A stretch of 31,519 nt of DNA. Source: JAUUZT01 sp964654015. GTDB lineage: Bacteria; Chloroflexota; Dehalococcoidia; GIF9; AB-539-J10. Where the stretch lies: NCBI GenBank assembly GCA_964654015.1, contig CAZZHQ010000023.1, positions 1 to 31,519 of the forward strand. Direction: 5' to 3'. Under the pieces are notes generated by a model. It saw nothing but the letters and a program-made list of their open reading frames with translations, was not told the origin of the DNA and made no database searches. The position numbers were made by a program, and so were the translations under genes. Positions within the stretch are counted from its first letter, which is position 1. Each line of letters starts with the position of its first letter. Below, one piece after another: positions 15,511 to 22,936 of this stretch.

Positions 15511-17007
15511 TCAGGCACTTTGCAGTTTTTTAAAGAGCTGTACTTCTGCCTCGGTGTCACGGCTGCAATAAGCAAGCAGGCTCCTTTTTAGAAAATCCCG
15601 ACGCTCTGATAGTGTATCTGATTTAATCATTTCTACATAGGCAATTGGCGCCATGCCCCCATCATTGATTTCAAGGTCATCGTAACTCATACCCGGTACT
15701 AACGCCGGGAGCACAGACTTTATTGAAAACGAACCATGGAATTCCGGGTGGTAACAGTACTTGCGAACAAGTTTTAGCAGGTCTACGATTCGGCCTTCCG
15801 CCAGAATCAACAGGTCATTTGCCATCATAGGAAAGGCCTCAGCAAGTTCCCGTATACGGGTTGCCTCAAAACTGGAGTAGACCACTATAGAACCTTCACT
15901 ACCCAGTACATTAAGTAGGCTTGTTGCAAATGCTTCGCGTGGGTCGGCAGCTTCCTCGTATAGAAATTCCTCATGTCTAAGATTGCCGTCTCTCTCGAGA
16001 ATATGATCCGACCACTGAAATGGGATTACCTGGTAAGGCCTTGTCCCTGCATACAGCGGCAATGGAGGACTGAATGTCTCGAAATCAAGGAAATGTACAG
16101 GATAGTCCAGCTGTTGAAGTACCACGGCAAGATGACTATCCAGATAGGCTCGATTATGAACCACGCAGTCCCGAACCCGTTTCTGCAGGGCATTCAACCC
16201 AAAAAAATTACCTGGAATATCACGGATATCTTCGATACCTGCTTCCTTAAGAGTCTCAAGTAACCCCTGTCTCGACCTGGGAAGTTGGCTGATGTGATGC
16301 TCTGGTTCATTAGCATGACAGTGCCCATAGAATGCACATTTATATGGATAGCCACACTGTGTCCCAGTATCGATATCGGGTGGTTTCATCCCGCATAAGG
16401 AAGCCCTCATTTCATTTAAGAGCAACAAAATATCGGGCTGCATCTCTTGCGCTTCCTCAGTGATATCATCCAGAGAAAACAACTGGTCTAAATCGTAATC
16501 TCCTCCCTGGTAGATGTAGTCCCTGTTCAGGTGGCCAAGACAAGCTCGCCTTATGTTGATGCCACATCCATTGAGCACATAGAGTTGCACAGCAACATCA
16601 GGAACATGTTCTTCCTTAGTCTGCATTCCTGATTTTATCTCTACTAAATCAAAGTAGTCACTACCTGCACGCACCAGGATATCCACTCGAATCCTGATAT
16701 CATCATATTTAAAGGCTGCTTCATATAGAGCGGAGATTTTATTATCAGCGAGTATAGTTTTCGTTGACTCCACCGCGGCACTATGATTGAAATGGGCTTC
16801 TTCGATGAATGCTCCTCCGGGATAGATTTCCCGTGCAAGTACCCCTACCTCATTTCCCCTATCAAAGAGAGCCTGCTGCTGTTCACTAACGGGATCCGCC
16901 AGATCACGGTGGTAGCATTCAAAATACAGGCGCCTATGGCACTGCAAACCTGCCATGAACCGCGATTTCGACAAGGGCGGGATTCTTTCTTTTGCAAAAT
17001 TGCTCAT
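15511..17007 (-). CDS. DUF2779 protein: Cas4-like nuclease fused to DEDD exonuclease-like domain
   Basis: A 498-residue protein with two readable nuclease-like parts. Residues 1-240 look like a Cas4/RecB-type PD-(D/E)XK nuclease: Asp109 (RVDILVR), Glu123-x-Lys125 (LVEIKSG) and QLYVL, with candidate iron-sulfur ligands Cys23 and Cys218, Cys224, Cys230 (C-x5-C-x5-C). Residues 300-498 are DUF2779, opening with HFLDFET (Asp308, Glu310), then VVYSSFEATRI and AYCSRDTEAE (Asp484), the layout of a DnaQ-like 3'-5' exonuclease. The start is ATG 17007. No CRISPR array or cas gene is nearby. A role in nucleic-acid processing or defence is inference. Confidence 0.88.
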   Translation of the reverse strand: MSNFAKERIPPLSKSRFMAGLQCHRRLYFECYHRDLADPVSEQQQALFDRGNEVGVLAREIYPGGAFIEEAHFNHSAAVESTKTILADNKISALYEAAFKYDDIRIRVDILVRAGSDYFDLVEIKSGMQTKEEHVPDVAVQLYVLNGCGINIRRACLGHLNRDYIYQGGDYDLDQLFSLDDITEEAQEMQPDILLLLNEMRASLCGMKPPDIDTGTQCGYPYKCAFYGHCHANEPEHHISQLPRSRQGLLETLKEAGIEDIRDIPGNFFGLNALQKRVRDCVVHNRAYLDSHLAVVLQQLDYPVHFLDFETFSPPLPLYAGTRPYQVIPFQWSDHILERDGNLRHEEFLYEEAADPREAFATSLLNVLGSEGSIVVYSSFEATRIRELAEAFPMMANDLLILAEGRIVDLLKLVRKYCYHPEFHGSFSIKSVLPALVPGMSYDDLEINDGGMAPIAYVEMIKSDTLSERRDFLKRSLLAYCSRDTEAEVQLFKKLQSA

Positions 17008-17207
17008 TCTCTCTACTCTCTATTCCTGACTACAACTGTTCCCCTTCTATTATATTAAGACAGCAGTGACATCTTTCTGTCAATGGGCAATGTCATCTAT
17101 TATTAGTAATCTGTACCGCATAATGTTTCGATTCCACCCTGGCTATAAATTAATAAGTGGCACAAATACTTGAGGCAGATCATAGTACTGAACTTTCGCT
17201 CACTTTG

Positions 17208-17213
17208 TATAAT
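17208..17213 (+). promoter_or_regulatory. -10 element TATAAT for the SDR gene
   Basis: A perfect TATAAT lies 55 bp before ATG 17269. No good -35 hexamer is present at 16-18 bp, so the promoter may depend on an activator or be spurious. Confidence 0.35.
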
Positions 17214-17268
17214 ACTCTATAAGCAGAGTAATATTAAAGCATATGAAAAGGTAGGAGTATAAAATATC

Positions 17269-18237
17269 ATGGCGAAACTTATTACAGGAGGAACGGGATA
17301 TATTGGGGCGGAACTGGCACACATACTAGCTGACCGTGGAGAGAAAGTGGTGCTATTTGACATCACTATAAATCGACACCGTATCGAAGACATCGAGAGT
17401 AAGGTGAAGGTGGTACGTGGAGACCTGGGTAACTTTTCCGAGGTGATTAATGTGGTTAAGGACAACAATATCACAGAAATCTACCATATGGGATCTATGC
17501 TCACTTATATGTCCGAGCTTAACCCATGGGCTTCCTTCCAGAGCAATGTCATCGGGGGTTACAACGTCTTGGAGGCCGCCAGGCTGTTTAATGTGGAGAA
17601 AATGATGTTTACCAGCACTCTTGGCACCTTTGGTTTACAGAGGGACGAGGTATGCACGGATATCAGCATACAGCGACCAATCACTATTTACGGTTGTGGT
17701 AAGCTTTATATTGAAGGTCTTGGACGGTTCTATAGTAACAAATTCGGATTAGACTTCCGCTCGATACGTTATGCCCACATGATTGGGCCAAATGTTCGTA
17801 CGCGAGGCCATTGGGCACCACCGATGATTGAAGACGCAATTTCAGGTAACCCCAACGAATGTATTTATGGCACCCCTGAAACAAAGGTCTCCCTGATATA
17901 TGTCAGGGATGCTGCCAGGGCTGCGGATATGGTATTACAAGCACCTAAAGAGAATATCAAGATAATGAATTACAATGTTGCCGGGATTCCAGCTGTTATC
18001 TCAGCCGGAGAACTGGAAACATTTCTTACAAAACGTTTCCCCAAAACCAAAGTCACCTATAAGCTTGACCCTGCTCTACAAACTCTTCACGGAAGGCATG
18101 CTGTTATGAACGTATTTGATGATAGCCTTGCTAGAAATGAATGGGACTGGAAGCCACAATATTCAACCCTTGACGCAATAATTGATATATATGAAAAAGA
18201 CATGAAGGACCATTCCAAACGTTACGGGTTGATATAG
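17269..18237 (+). CDS. extended SDR, NAD-dependent epimerase / threonine-dehydrogenase-like
   Basis: A 322-residue Rossmann enzyme with GGTGYIG (7-13) and catalytic Tyr141-x3-Lys145 (YGCGK). The segments FGLDFRSIRYAHMIGP and VSLIYVRDAARAADM, and the overall pattern, resemble bacterial L-threonine 3-dehydrogenases of the SDR type more than sugar epimerases, although a sugar-nucleotide role cannot be excluded. The start is ATG 17269 after TAGGAG. It is monocistronic: it is divergent from DUF2779 and converges on the enolase-superfamily gene. Confidence 0.88.
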   Translation: MAKLITGGTGYIGAELAHILADRGEKVVLFDITINRHRIEDIESKVKVVRGDLGNFSEVINVVKDNNITEIYHMGSMLTYMSELNPWASFQSNVIGGYNVLEAARLFNVEKMMFTSTLGTFGLQRDEVCTDISIQRPITIYGCGKLYIEGLGRFYSNKFGLDFRSIRYAHMIGPNVRTRGHWAPPMIEDAISGNPNECIYGTPETKVSLIYVRDAARAADMVLQAPKENIKIMNYNVAGIPAVISAGELETFLTKRFPKTKVTYKLDPALQTLHGRHAVMNVFDDSLARNEWDWKPQYSTLDAIIDIYEKDMKDHSKRYGLI

Positions 18238-18264
18238 AAGTTTTCAGCAGGGTTTACCTGCCTG

Positions 18265-18282
18265 CCCTCTCTAAAGCGAGGG
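18265..18282. terminator. weak hairpin between convergent genes
   Basis: CCCTC (18265-18269) and GAGGG (18278-18282) form a 5-bp stem between the convergent SDR and enolase-superfamily genes. A T-rich stretch follows about 10 bases later on the plus strand, so termination is possible but weakly supported. Confidence 0.3.
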
Positions 18283-18383
18283 TGACAGAGATTTGATTGT
18301 TTTTCGCGGTGACCTGTTCCCCAAAAACTGGCTCCGCCTTAATGAGCGATACTATTTTACTTGAGGTGTACCCCGTCTTAGGG

Positions 18384-19553
18384 TCACTTGTACTCTACCT
18401 TGCAGACACTTCGCTTGACGATGAAGTCCCAATCGTACTCGACGCCCAGACCATGCCCCTGGGGCACATCCACGCACCCGTTTTCGTCGATGGAATCCAG
18501 CTCGTCCGAGTACCCATCTTTGTATACAGGAGGAGCGAAGCTCCGCATTTTGGGATGAACCAGACCCATCTCATAGTAGTTGGAATTCCGCATTGCAGCC
18601 ATACAATGCCGGTGGGCCGGTCCCACGAAGTGAAGCTCCAAATCCATCCCCAGTCCCTCCGCTGCGTGGGCAATCTTCATAACCCCGGTGATCCCCCCAT
18701 CGTAATCGGCATCCGCACGTACAAAGTCGGTTGCGTCAGCCAGAGAGAGGTCAACATGGGCCTCTACCATATGGACATGCTCCCCTTGAAGCAGAGGTGT
18801 TTTAATAAGCTGGCGAAGCTTCCGATGGGCGAATTGCGATACGCCCCCATCCTTTAACGGATCCTCATACCAGAAATAAGCTTCCTCGTCGCATGCCCGC
18901 CCGACCCTTATGGCGTCGGCAAAGGTGTTGTAGGCGCAGCACGGGTCGATCATCAGGTCCATCTTCTCTCCCACACGCTTGCCGACCGCGTGCACCGTTG
19001 CCACCTCTTGTTCAATAGGACCGGCTGCCCACGAGTGAATCTTGAAAGCAGGGTACCCCATTTCGAGGCACTGCTGAGCGAAATCGGCGAATGCTTCGGG
19101 ACAGTCAAGTCCGCCGCTGCGGTCGGCATGGTAGGTACTGGCATAGGCTGGCAACTTCTTACGATAGCCGCCCAGTAGTTCGTAGATTGGTGCGCCATAG
19201 TACTTTCCAGCCAGGTCCCAAAGTGCACAATCCACAGGCCCGAGACCCATCTTGTCATTTTTGCGCAGAGTCACCTTCACGTCATTGTAGATTCGCTCGC
19301 GTTCCAGGGCGTTCTGCCCGATCAGGTAGTCAGCGAAAATGCATATCTGGTCAAACGTAGCAGGAGCAATGCTGACGTATTCTCCGGTTACACCTGCGTC
19401 AGTGTGGATTTTGATACCCACGGCCTTCGGTTTGGCCACGCTGCCAGGTTCGTAGAACGAACCGAGAGCAAAACCGAGGTCCCTCCCGGCATCTCTAAGC
19501 TCGTAATCGAACTGATGTACTTCTATTCGAGTAATCTTTGGCTTATCTGCCAT
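18384..19553 (-). CDS. mandelate racemase / muconate lactonizing enzyme-type (enolase superfamily)
   Basis: A 389-residue sugar-acid-dehydratase-like enzyme. The N-terminal capping domain ends near residue 125. In the barrel, YPAFKIHSW provides the K-x-H pair, MIDPCCAY the first metal Asp, YEDPL the second ligand and GEHVH the third. LELHFVGPAHRHC near 310-325 supplies a candidate catalytic His. This pattern fits acid-sugar dehydratases and racemases of the mandelate racemase subgroup; the precise substrate is not readable. The start is ATG 19553 with GGAGGGAG before it. A bulged inverted repeat CCAGGTC/GACCCTGG (about 19604-19628) lies in its 5' leader. Confidence 0.9.
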   Translation of the reverse strand: MADKPKITRIEVHQFDYELRDAGRDLGFALGSFYEPGSVAKPKAVGIKIHTDAGVTGEYVSIAPATFDQICIFADYLIGQNALERERIYNDVKVTLRKNDKMGLGPVDCALWDLAGKYYGAPIYELLGGYRKKLPAYASTYHADRSGGLDCPEAFADFAQQCLEMGYPAFKIHSWAAGPIEQEVATVHAVGKRVGEKMDLMIDPCCAYNTFADAIRVGRACDEEAYFWYEDPLKDGGVSQFAHRKLRQLIKTPLLQGEHVHMVEAHVDLSLADATDFVRADADYDGGITGVMKIAHAAEGLGMDLELHFVGPAHRHCMAAMRNSNYYEMGLVHPKMRSFAPPVYKDGYSDELDSIDENGCVDVPQGHGLGVEYDWDFIVKRSVCKVEYK

Positions 19554-19717
19554 TTTCTCCCTCCTAACGTTTTTCTGGCCTATCCTAAATAAAAAACGAT
19601 CCCAGGTCTAAGTGTTCTGACCCTGGTATTGGAACTCCCGGTTCCTGCAAATAATGCATGTTGTCCTATTCAAATATTCTTGTATCCTGACCTTTTTCCT
19701 GGCGGGTGTCAAGTTGG

Positions 19718-19734
19718 GGTGAGGCATTATCACC
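19718..19734. promoter_or_regulatory. small inverted repeat upstream of ferritin-like unit
   Basis: GGTGA (19718-19722) and TCACC (19730-19734) are separated by 7 bp, with TTG on the left and AAA on the right extending the symmetry. It is a possible operator ahead of the small ORF and ferritin-like gene; no promoter was securely identified. Confidence 0.25.
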
Positions 19735-19775
19735 AAATAACAGCGTTCCTTCTTATTATTGGATTAAGGTAACTC

Positions 19776-20024
19776 GTGGTTGTTTCAGGAAATTGCGTGG
19801 TACAAATAAAATCACGGGTAATACAAAAGAGAGTATTTAAAAATACGTCAAAGGGGCAACTACGAGATACCTTAACCCTGGAAAACTGTAAAATTAGTGA
19901 TATTATTGAAGTGGTAAGAACACCAGGCGAGGAGGTAGAAGGTCTATTGAGTCTTTGCCATGCCGCTATCCACCATTTAGGTGTCATACTAAAGAAATTA
20001 CCACATTGCAGGAAGGAGGGTTAG
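19776..20024 (+). CDS. small hypothetical protein coupled to ferritin-like gene
   Basis: 82 codons starting at GTG 19776 with AAGG 6 bases upstream. The C-terminal half (LENCKISDIIEVVRTPGEEVEGLLSLCHAAIHHLG) looks like a helical protein with Cys and His residues that might bind metal. Its stop is one base from the ATG of the ferritin-like gene, and its final codons contain that gene's SD (GGAAGGAGGG). The coupling favours a real gene, but the N-terminal half is low in features. Unrecognised. Confidence 0.45.
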   Translation: MVVSGNCVVQIKSRVIQKRVFKNTSKGQLRDTLTLENCKISDIIEVVRTPGEEVEGLLSLCHAAIHHLGVILKKLPHCRKEG

Positions 20025-20025
20025 A

Positions 20026-20556
20026 ATGAAAACTGAACAGGATAAAACACTCGAAGGGCTTGAAGTCGCAGTCCAGATGGAAATTGATGGTAAGGAATAC
20101 TATCAGCAGGCCAGCCAGAAAGTTATTAATGAGTTAGGTAAAAAGCTGCTGGTGTCTCTAGCTGCTGAAGAGGACGTTCACCGGCAGAAATTTGAGGAGT
20201 TATATAATGCTATACGAAATAATAAGGACTGGCCGGTAACTGATTTCCAGCCGGACGGTGGCAAAAGACTGAGAACCATATTTGCCATGACAGCCAGTGA
20301 GACAGATTCCAAGGTAAAGGGTTCTGAGACTGAACTCGATACCATACAAACAGCCATGGACATGGAAAGCAAGACTTATGATTTTTATCAAAGCAGGGGT
20401 AAAGATGCCACCTACGAGGCTGAAAGAAATTTTTACCAGCTGTTAGCTGCCGAAGAAAGAGAACATCATCTGATTCTGCTTGACTACTACGAGTATCTCA
20501 ACGATCCGGCAGGTTGGTTTATCGCTAAAGAGCACTCTTCCCTGGACGGAGGCTAG
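20026..20556 (+). CDS. ferritin-like / rubrerythrin-type di-iron protein
   Basis: A 176-residue four-helix protein with two matching half-motifs: MEIDGKEYYQQAS...AAEEDVHRQKFEELY in the first half and MDMESKTYDFYQSRG...AAEEREHHLILLDYYEYL in the second. The paired E...E-E-x-x-H sequences form the di-iron site of ferritin-like/erythrin-type proteins. There is no C-terminal rubredoxin domain, so it is not a full rubrerythrin. Its likely role is peroxide or iron handling in an anaerobe. A very strong SD (GGAAGGAGGG) precedes ATG 20026. Confidence 0.9.
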   Translation: MKTEQDKTLEGLEVAVQMEIDGKEYYQQASQKVINELGKKLLVSLAAEEDVHRQKFEELYNAIRNNKDWPVTDFQPDGGKRLRTIFAMTASETDSKVKGSETELDTIQTAMDMESKTYDFYQSRGKDATYEAERNFYQLLAAEEREHHLILLDYYEYLNDPAGWFIAKEHSSLDGG

Positions 20557-20640
20557 ATAAGAGCCGGAAATTAAGCAACTCTGTAGCTATAGATGATAGA
20601 GAGATTCTGTAGGATAAAATATGGATATTGGAACTAACCT

Positions 20641-20681
20641 GCTCCCCAAAATTTAACATTACGAATGGCCCAGTGGGGAGC
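20641..20681 (+). promoter_or_regulatory. leader hairpin before DUF6282 gene
   Basis: GCTCCCC (20641-20647) and GGGGAGC (20675-20681) form a 7-bp GC-rich stem, extended by T20640-A20682, and ACCT (20637-20640) can alternatively reach AGGT (20687-20690). The loop is 27 nt. It lies 55 bp before the TTG start and could be a terminator for the ferritin-like gene or a 5' leader structure. Confidence 0.4.
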
Positions 20682-20736
20682 ATGTCAGGTGATTCCAGCC
20701 GAGGTTTCATCAATAAAATAGGGAGGAAAAACAAAA

Positions 20737-21585
20737 TTGAGTACAATTGGAAAGCTTTTGCGGGGTTCGATAGATACGCATATTCACCACGCGCCAGACG
20801 CTCGAGTTGAAAGAAGCGTTGATGCTTTGCAGGTGGCACGTCAGGCGCAGGAAGCTGGCATACGGGCTGTTGTACTAAAGAGCCATGAATATCCGACGGC
20901 TCCCGTCGCTTATATATTAAGTCAGATTGTGAGCGATATAACTATCTTCGGCAGTATTTGCTTAGACCTTGAGGCAGGTGGTCTGAACGTCTATGCTCTC
21001 AAAGCCTCAGCAAAACTGGGTGCAAAGGTTGTCTGGATGCCTACTTTTACTTCAGCCAATGATATGAAAATTAACGGCCGTGGCGATGGAGGAATCAGCA
21101 TTCTGGACTCGAATGGGAAGCTACTGCCTGTCGTGGACGAAATTCTGGATATCGTAAATAATTATCAAATGGTTCTGGCTACAGGCCATATATCAGCTCC
21201 CGAGACTTTCGCACTTGTGGAGAGGGCTATGGAGAAAAAAGTCTCTAATGTAGTCGTCACCCATCCACTGTGGCCGAGAGGAGGGGCCAAACTCGGCCTA
21301 CCTGAGCAGCAGCGGATGGCAGAGAAAGGGGCCTTCATAGAACACTGCTTTGCTAATACTATGCCATTTCCGGATAGGATTCACCCAATGAGAATAGTCG
21401 AGGCTGTCAGGGCAGTGGGTGCTGAGCATTGTATTATGAGCACTGACTTTGGCCAGGTGTACAACCCTGCCCCTGCTGAAGGGATGAGAATGGCGATAGC
21501 TACCATGCTAAGTTGCGGACTAAGTGAAAGAGAAATGGAACTGTTGGTAAAAGTGAACCCTGCTACACTTCTTGGTCTGAGCTAG
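20737..21585 (+). CDS. DUF6282 family protein, amidohydrolase-like metal-dependent hydrolase
   Basis: A 282-residue TIM-barrel-like protein. IDTHIHHAPD (about 12-21) gives the N-terminal H-x-H metal motif; later ATGHIS, VVTHPLW and MSTDFGQ provide the further His and Asp residues expected of the amidohydrolase superfamily. The pattern fits DUF6282, whose reaction is not established. The start is TTG 20737, with GGGAGG about 10 bases upstream. A leader hairpin precedes it. The neighbouring enzymes suggest small-molecule catabolism. Confidence 0.85.
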   Translation: MSTIGKLLRGSIDTHIHHAPDARVERSVDALQVARQAQEAGIRAVVLKSHEYPTAPVAYILSQIVSDITIFGSICLDLEAGGLNVYALKASAKLGAKVVWMPTFTSANDMKINGRGDGGISILDSNGKLLPVVDEILDIVNNYQMVLATGHISAPETFALVERAMEKKVSNVVVTHPLWPRGGAKLGLPEQQRMAEKGAFIEHCFANTMPFPDRIHPMRIVEAVRAVGAEHCIMSTDFGQVYNPAPAEGMRMAIATMLSCGLSEREMELLVKVNPATLLGLS

Positions 21586-21597
21586 ACGAACACGAAA

Positions 21598-21765
21598 TTG
21601 CCTATCAAAGCCTTAAGGAGAGCTATCATAGAAGAAACCTCTCAGTATTTGGAAGGAATCGGCAAAGGCAAAATCGGACGAATTTTCATGGGATTATTGA
21701 AGACAGGCGTAGATTTTGGTGCCGGACAGAGCAGAGCAATACTTCAGCTTACCAGAGCCCGTTGA
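21598..21765 (+). CDS. possible small ORF after DUF6282 gene
   Basis: This frame is open from just after the DUF6282 stop (same frame) to TGA 21765. From TTG 21598 it would give 55 residues, basic and partly helical, ending IGRIFMGLLKTGVDFGAGQSR and a short tail. AAGGAG at 21615-21620 is well placed for a start at ATA 21628, again a non-canonical codon. It may be a small gene or a gene fragment; the rest of 21766-21964 contains no further gene. Confidence 0.25.
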   Translation: MPIKALRRAIIEETSQYLEGIGKGKIGRIFMGLLKTGVDFGAGQSRAILQLTRAR

Positions 21766-21833
21766 TGACTTGTTCCAGTTTGTACCTTTTTTTGTTAGTC
21801 CTTCATCTGACATTATAACTGCTATCGTTTTAG

Positions 21834-21848
21834 AGGGTCAGGTCAATT
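21834..21848 (+). repeat. left copy of 15-bp inverted repeat flanking the SDR gene
   Basis: AGGGTCAGGTCAATT here matches the reverse complement of 22720-22734 at 14 of 15 positions. The pair brackets the SDR gene. No transposase and no clear target duplication are visible. Confidence 0.4.
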
Positions 21849-21964
21849 GAACCACTTGCTAAAGAGCGTAACAAGTAGGATAATTCTCTTTGGCAGTTGC
21901 GCTCTTGGTATTGATACTTCCAAAAGCGATATGAATATTTAAATTCGGAAAGGGAGGAACGAAC

Positions 21965-22720
21965 ATGGCTTCAGACAGCAAAGTAGCAATCATCACAGGG
22001 GCGGGGAGCGGCATCGGTAAGGAAACAGCGCTTGCCTTTCTAAATAATGGTTATAGCGTTGCACTTGCAGGCCGTCGCCCGGACGCGCTCGAAAGCACGA
22101 TTAAGGAAGCAGGTGACAAAGCCTCTCATGCAATCGTAGTGCCTACCGATGTAAGCGACCCAAGTGCGGTTAAAAACCTGTTTTCGAAGACCCAAGAAGC
22201 ATTTGGGCGTATCGATGTCGTTTTCAATAATGCAGGGTTCGGCAGGACTGCTGCAATCGAAGACCTCACCCTAGAACAATGGAAGTCTGTCGTCGACGTC
22301 AATTTAACCGGCACGTTCATGTGCATTCAGGAAGCGTTTCGCATCATGAAAAGTCAAAATCCTCGCGGTGGACGTATCATTAATAATGGATCGGTTTCGG
22401 CTCACGTGCCGCGACCGAACTCCGCACCCTATACAGCAACCAAGCATGGGATTACAGGACTGACAAAATCCGCTTCGCTCGAAGGTCGTAAATATGATAT
22501 CGCTTGCTGCCAAATTGATATCGGTAACGCACTGACTGAAACCTCCTCGAGAATTACCAGGGGAGTTCCACAGGCTGACGGCTCAATCAAATCGGAAGCA
22601 ATGATGAATGTGCGCGAAATAGCAAACGCCGTGCTACACATGGCGAGTCTGCCACTCGATGCCAATATCCAGTTCATGACGATCATGGCGACCAAAATGC
22701 CGTATATCGGCCGTGGCTAA
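21965..22720 (+). CDS. SDR family NAD(P)-dependent oxidoreductase
   Basis: A 251-residue classical short-chain dehydrogenase. The cofactor motif is TGAGSGIG (about 12-19), NNAGFG follows near 89-94, and the catalytic set is Ser in NNGSVSAHV, then Tyr and Lys in YTATKHG. An Arg in AGRRPD after the second strand suggests NADP preference, which is inference. GGGAGG precedes ATG 21965. Its codon choice looks richer in GC third positions than the neighbours, and an inverted repeat flanks it, both compatible with recent acquisition. It converges on the isopropylmalate-dehydrogenase-type gene. Confidence 0.93.
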   Translation: MASDSKVAIITGAGSGIGKETALAFLNNGYSVALAGRRPDALESTIKEAGDKASHAIVVPTDVSDPSAVKNLFSKTQEAFGRIDVVFNNAGFGRTAAIEDLTLEQWKSVVDVNLTGTFMCIQEAFRIMKSQNPRGGRIINNGSVSAHVPRPNSAPYTATKHGITGLTKSASLEGRKYDIACCQIDIGNALTETSSRITRGVPQADGSIKSEAMMNVREIANAVLHMASLPLDANIQFMTIMATKMPYIGRG

Positions 22721-22734
22721 ATTGGCCTGACCCT
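22720..22734 (-). repeat. right copy of 15-bp inverted repeat flanking the SDR gene
   Basis: AATTGGCCTGACCCT starts on the last base of the SDR stop codon and is the inverted partner of 21834-21848 with one mismatch. Confidence 0.4.
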
Positions 22735-22809
22735 ATGAAATAAGCGCTCCCGAGATTATTGTTGGAACGGTGTCTTGGAGGTCAGCTTAGCTTCCATCTC
22801 TCTACCACC

Positions 22810-22831
22810 TCCAGCCTCCTTTATAGCTGGA
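22810..22831. terminator. hairpin between convergent SDR and dehydrogenase genes
   Basis: TCCAGC (22810-22815) and GCTGGA (22826-22831) form a 6-bp stem with a 10-nt loop in the 216-bp convergent gap. No T tract follows on the plus strand. Confidence 0.35.
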
Positions 22832-22936
22832 AGTGGAAAAGTCAATACTTGAAGGAGAATGAGAGGAAGATGTGAAAACAGAGATCTCAGGCCTGCAATG
22901 CATTTTGTTCCGGGCTAGTTTTTTCGGGGGAGCATA

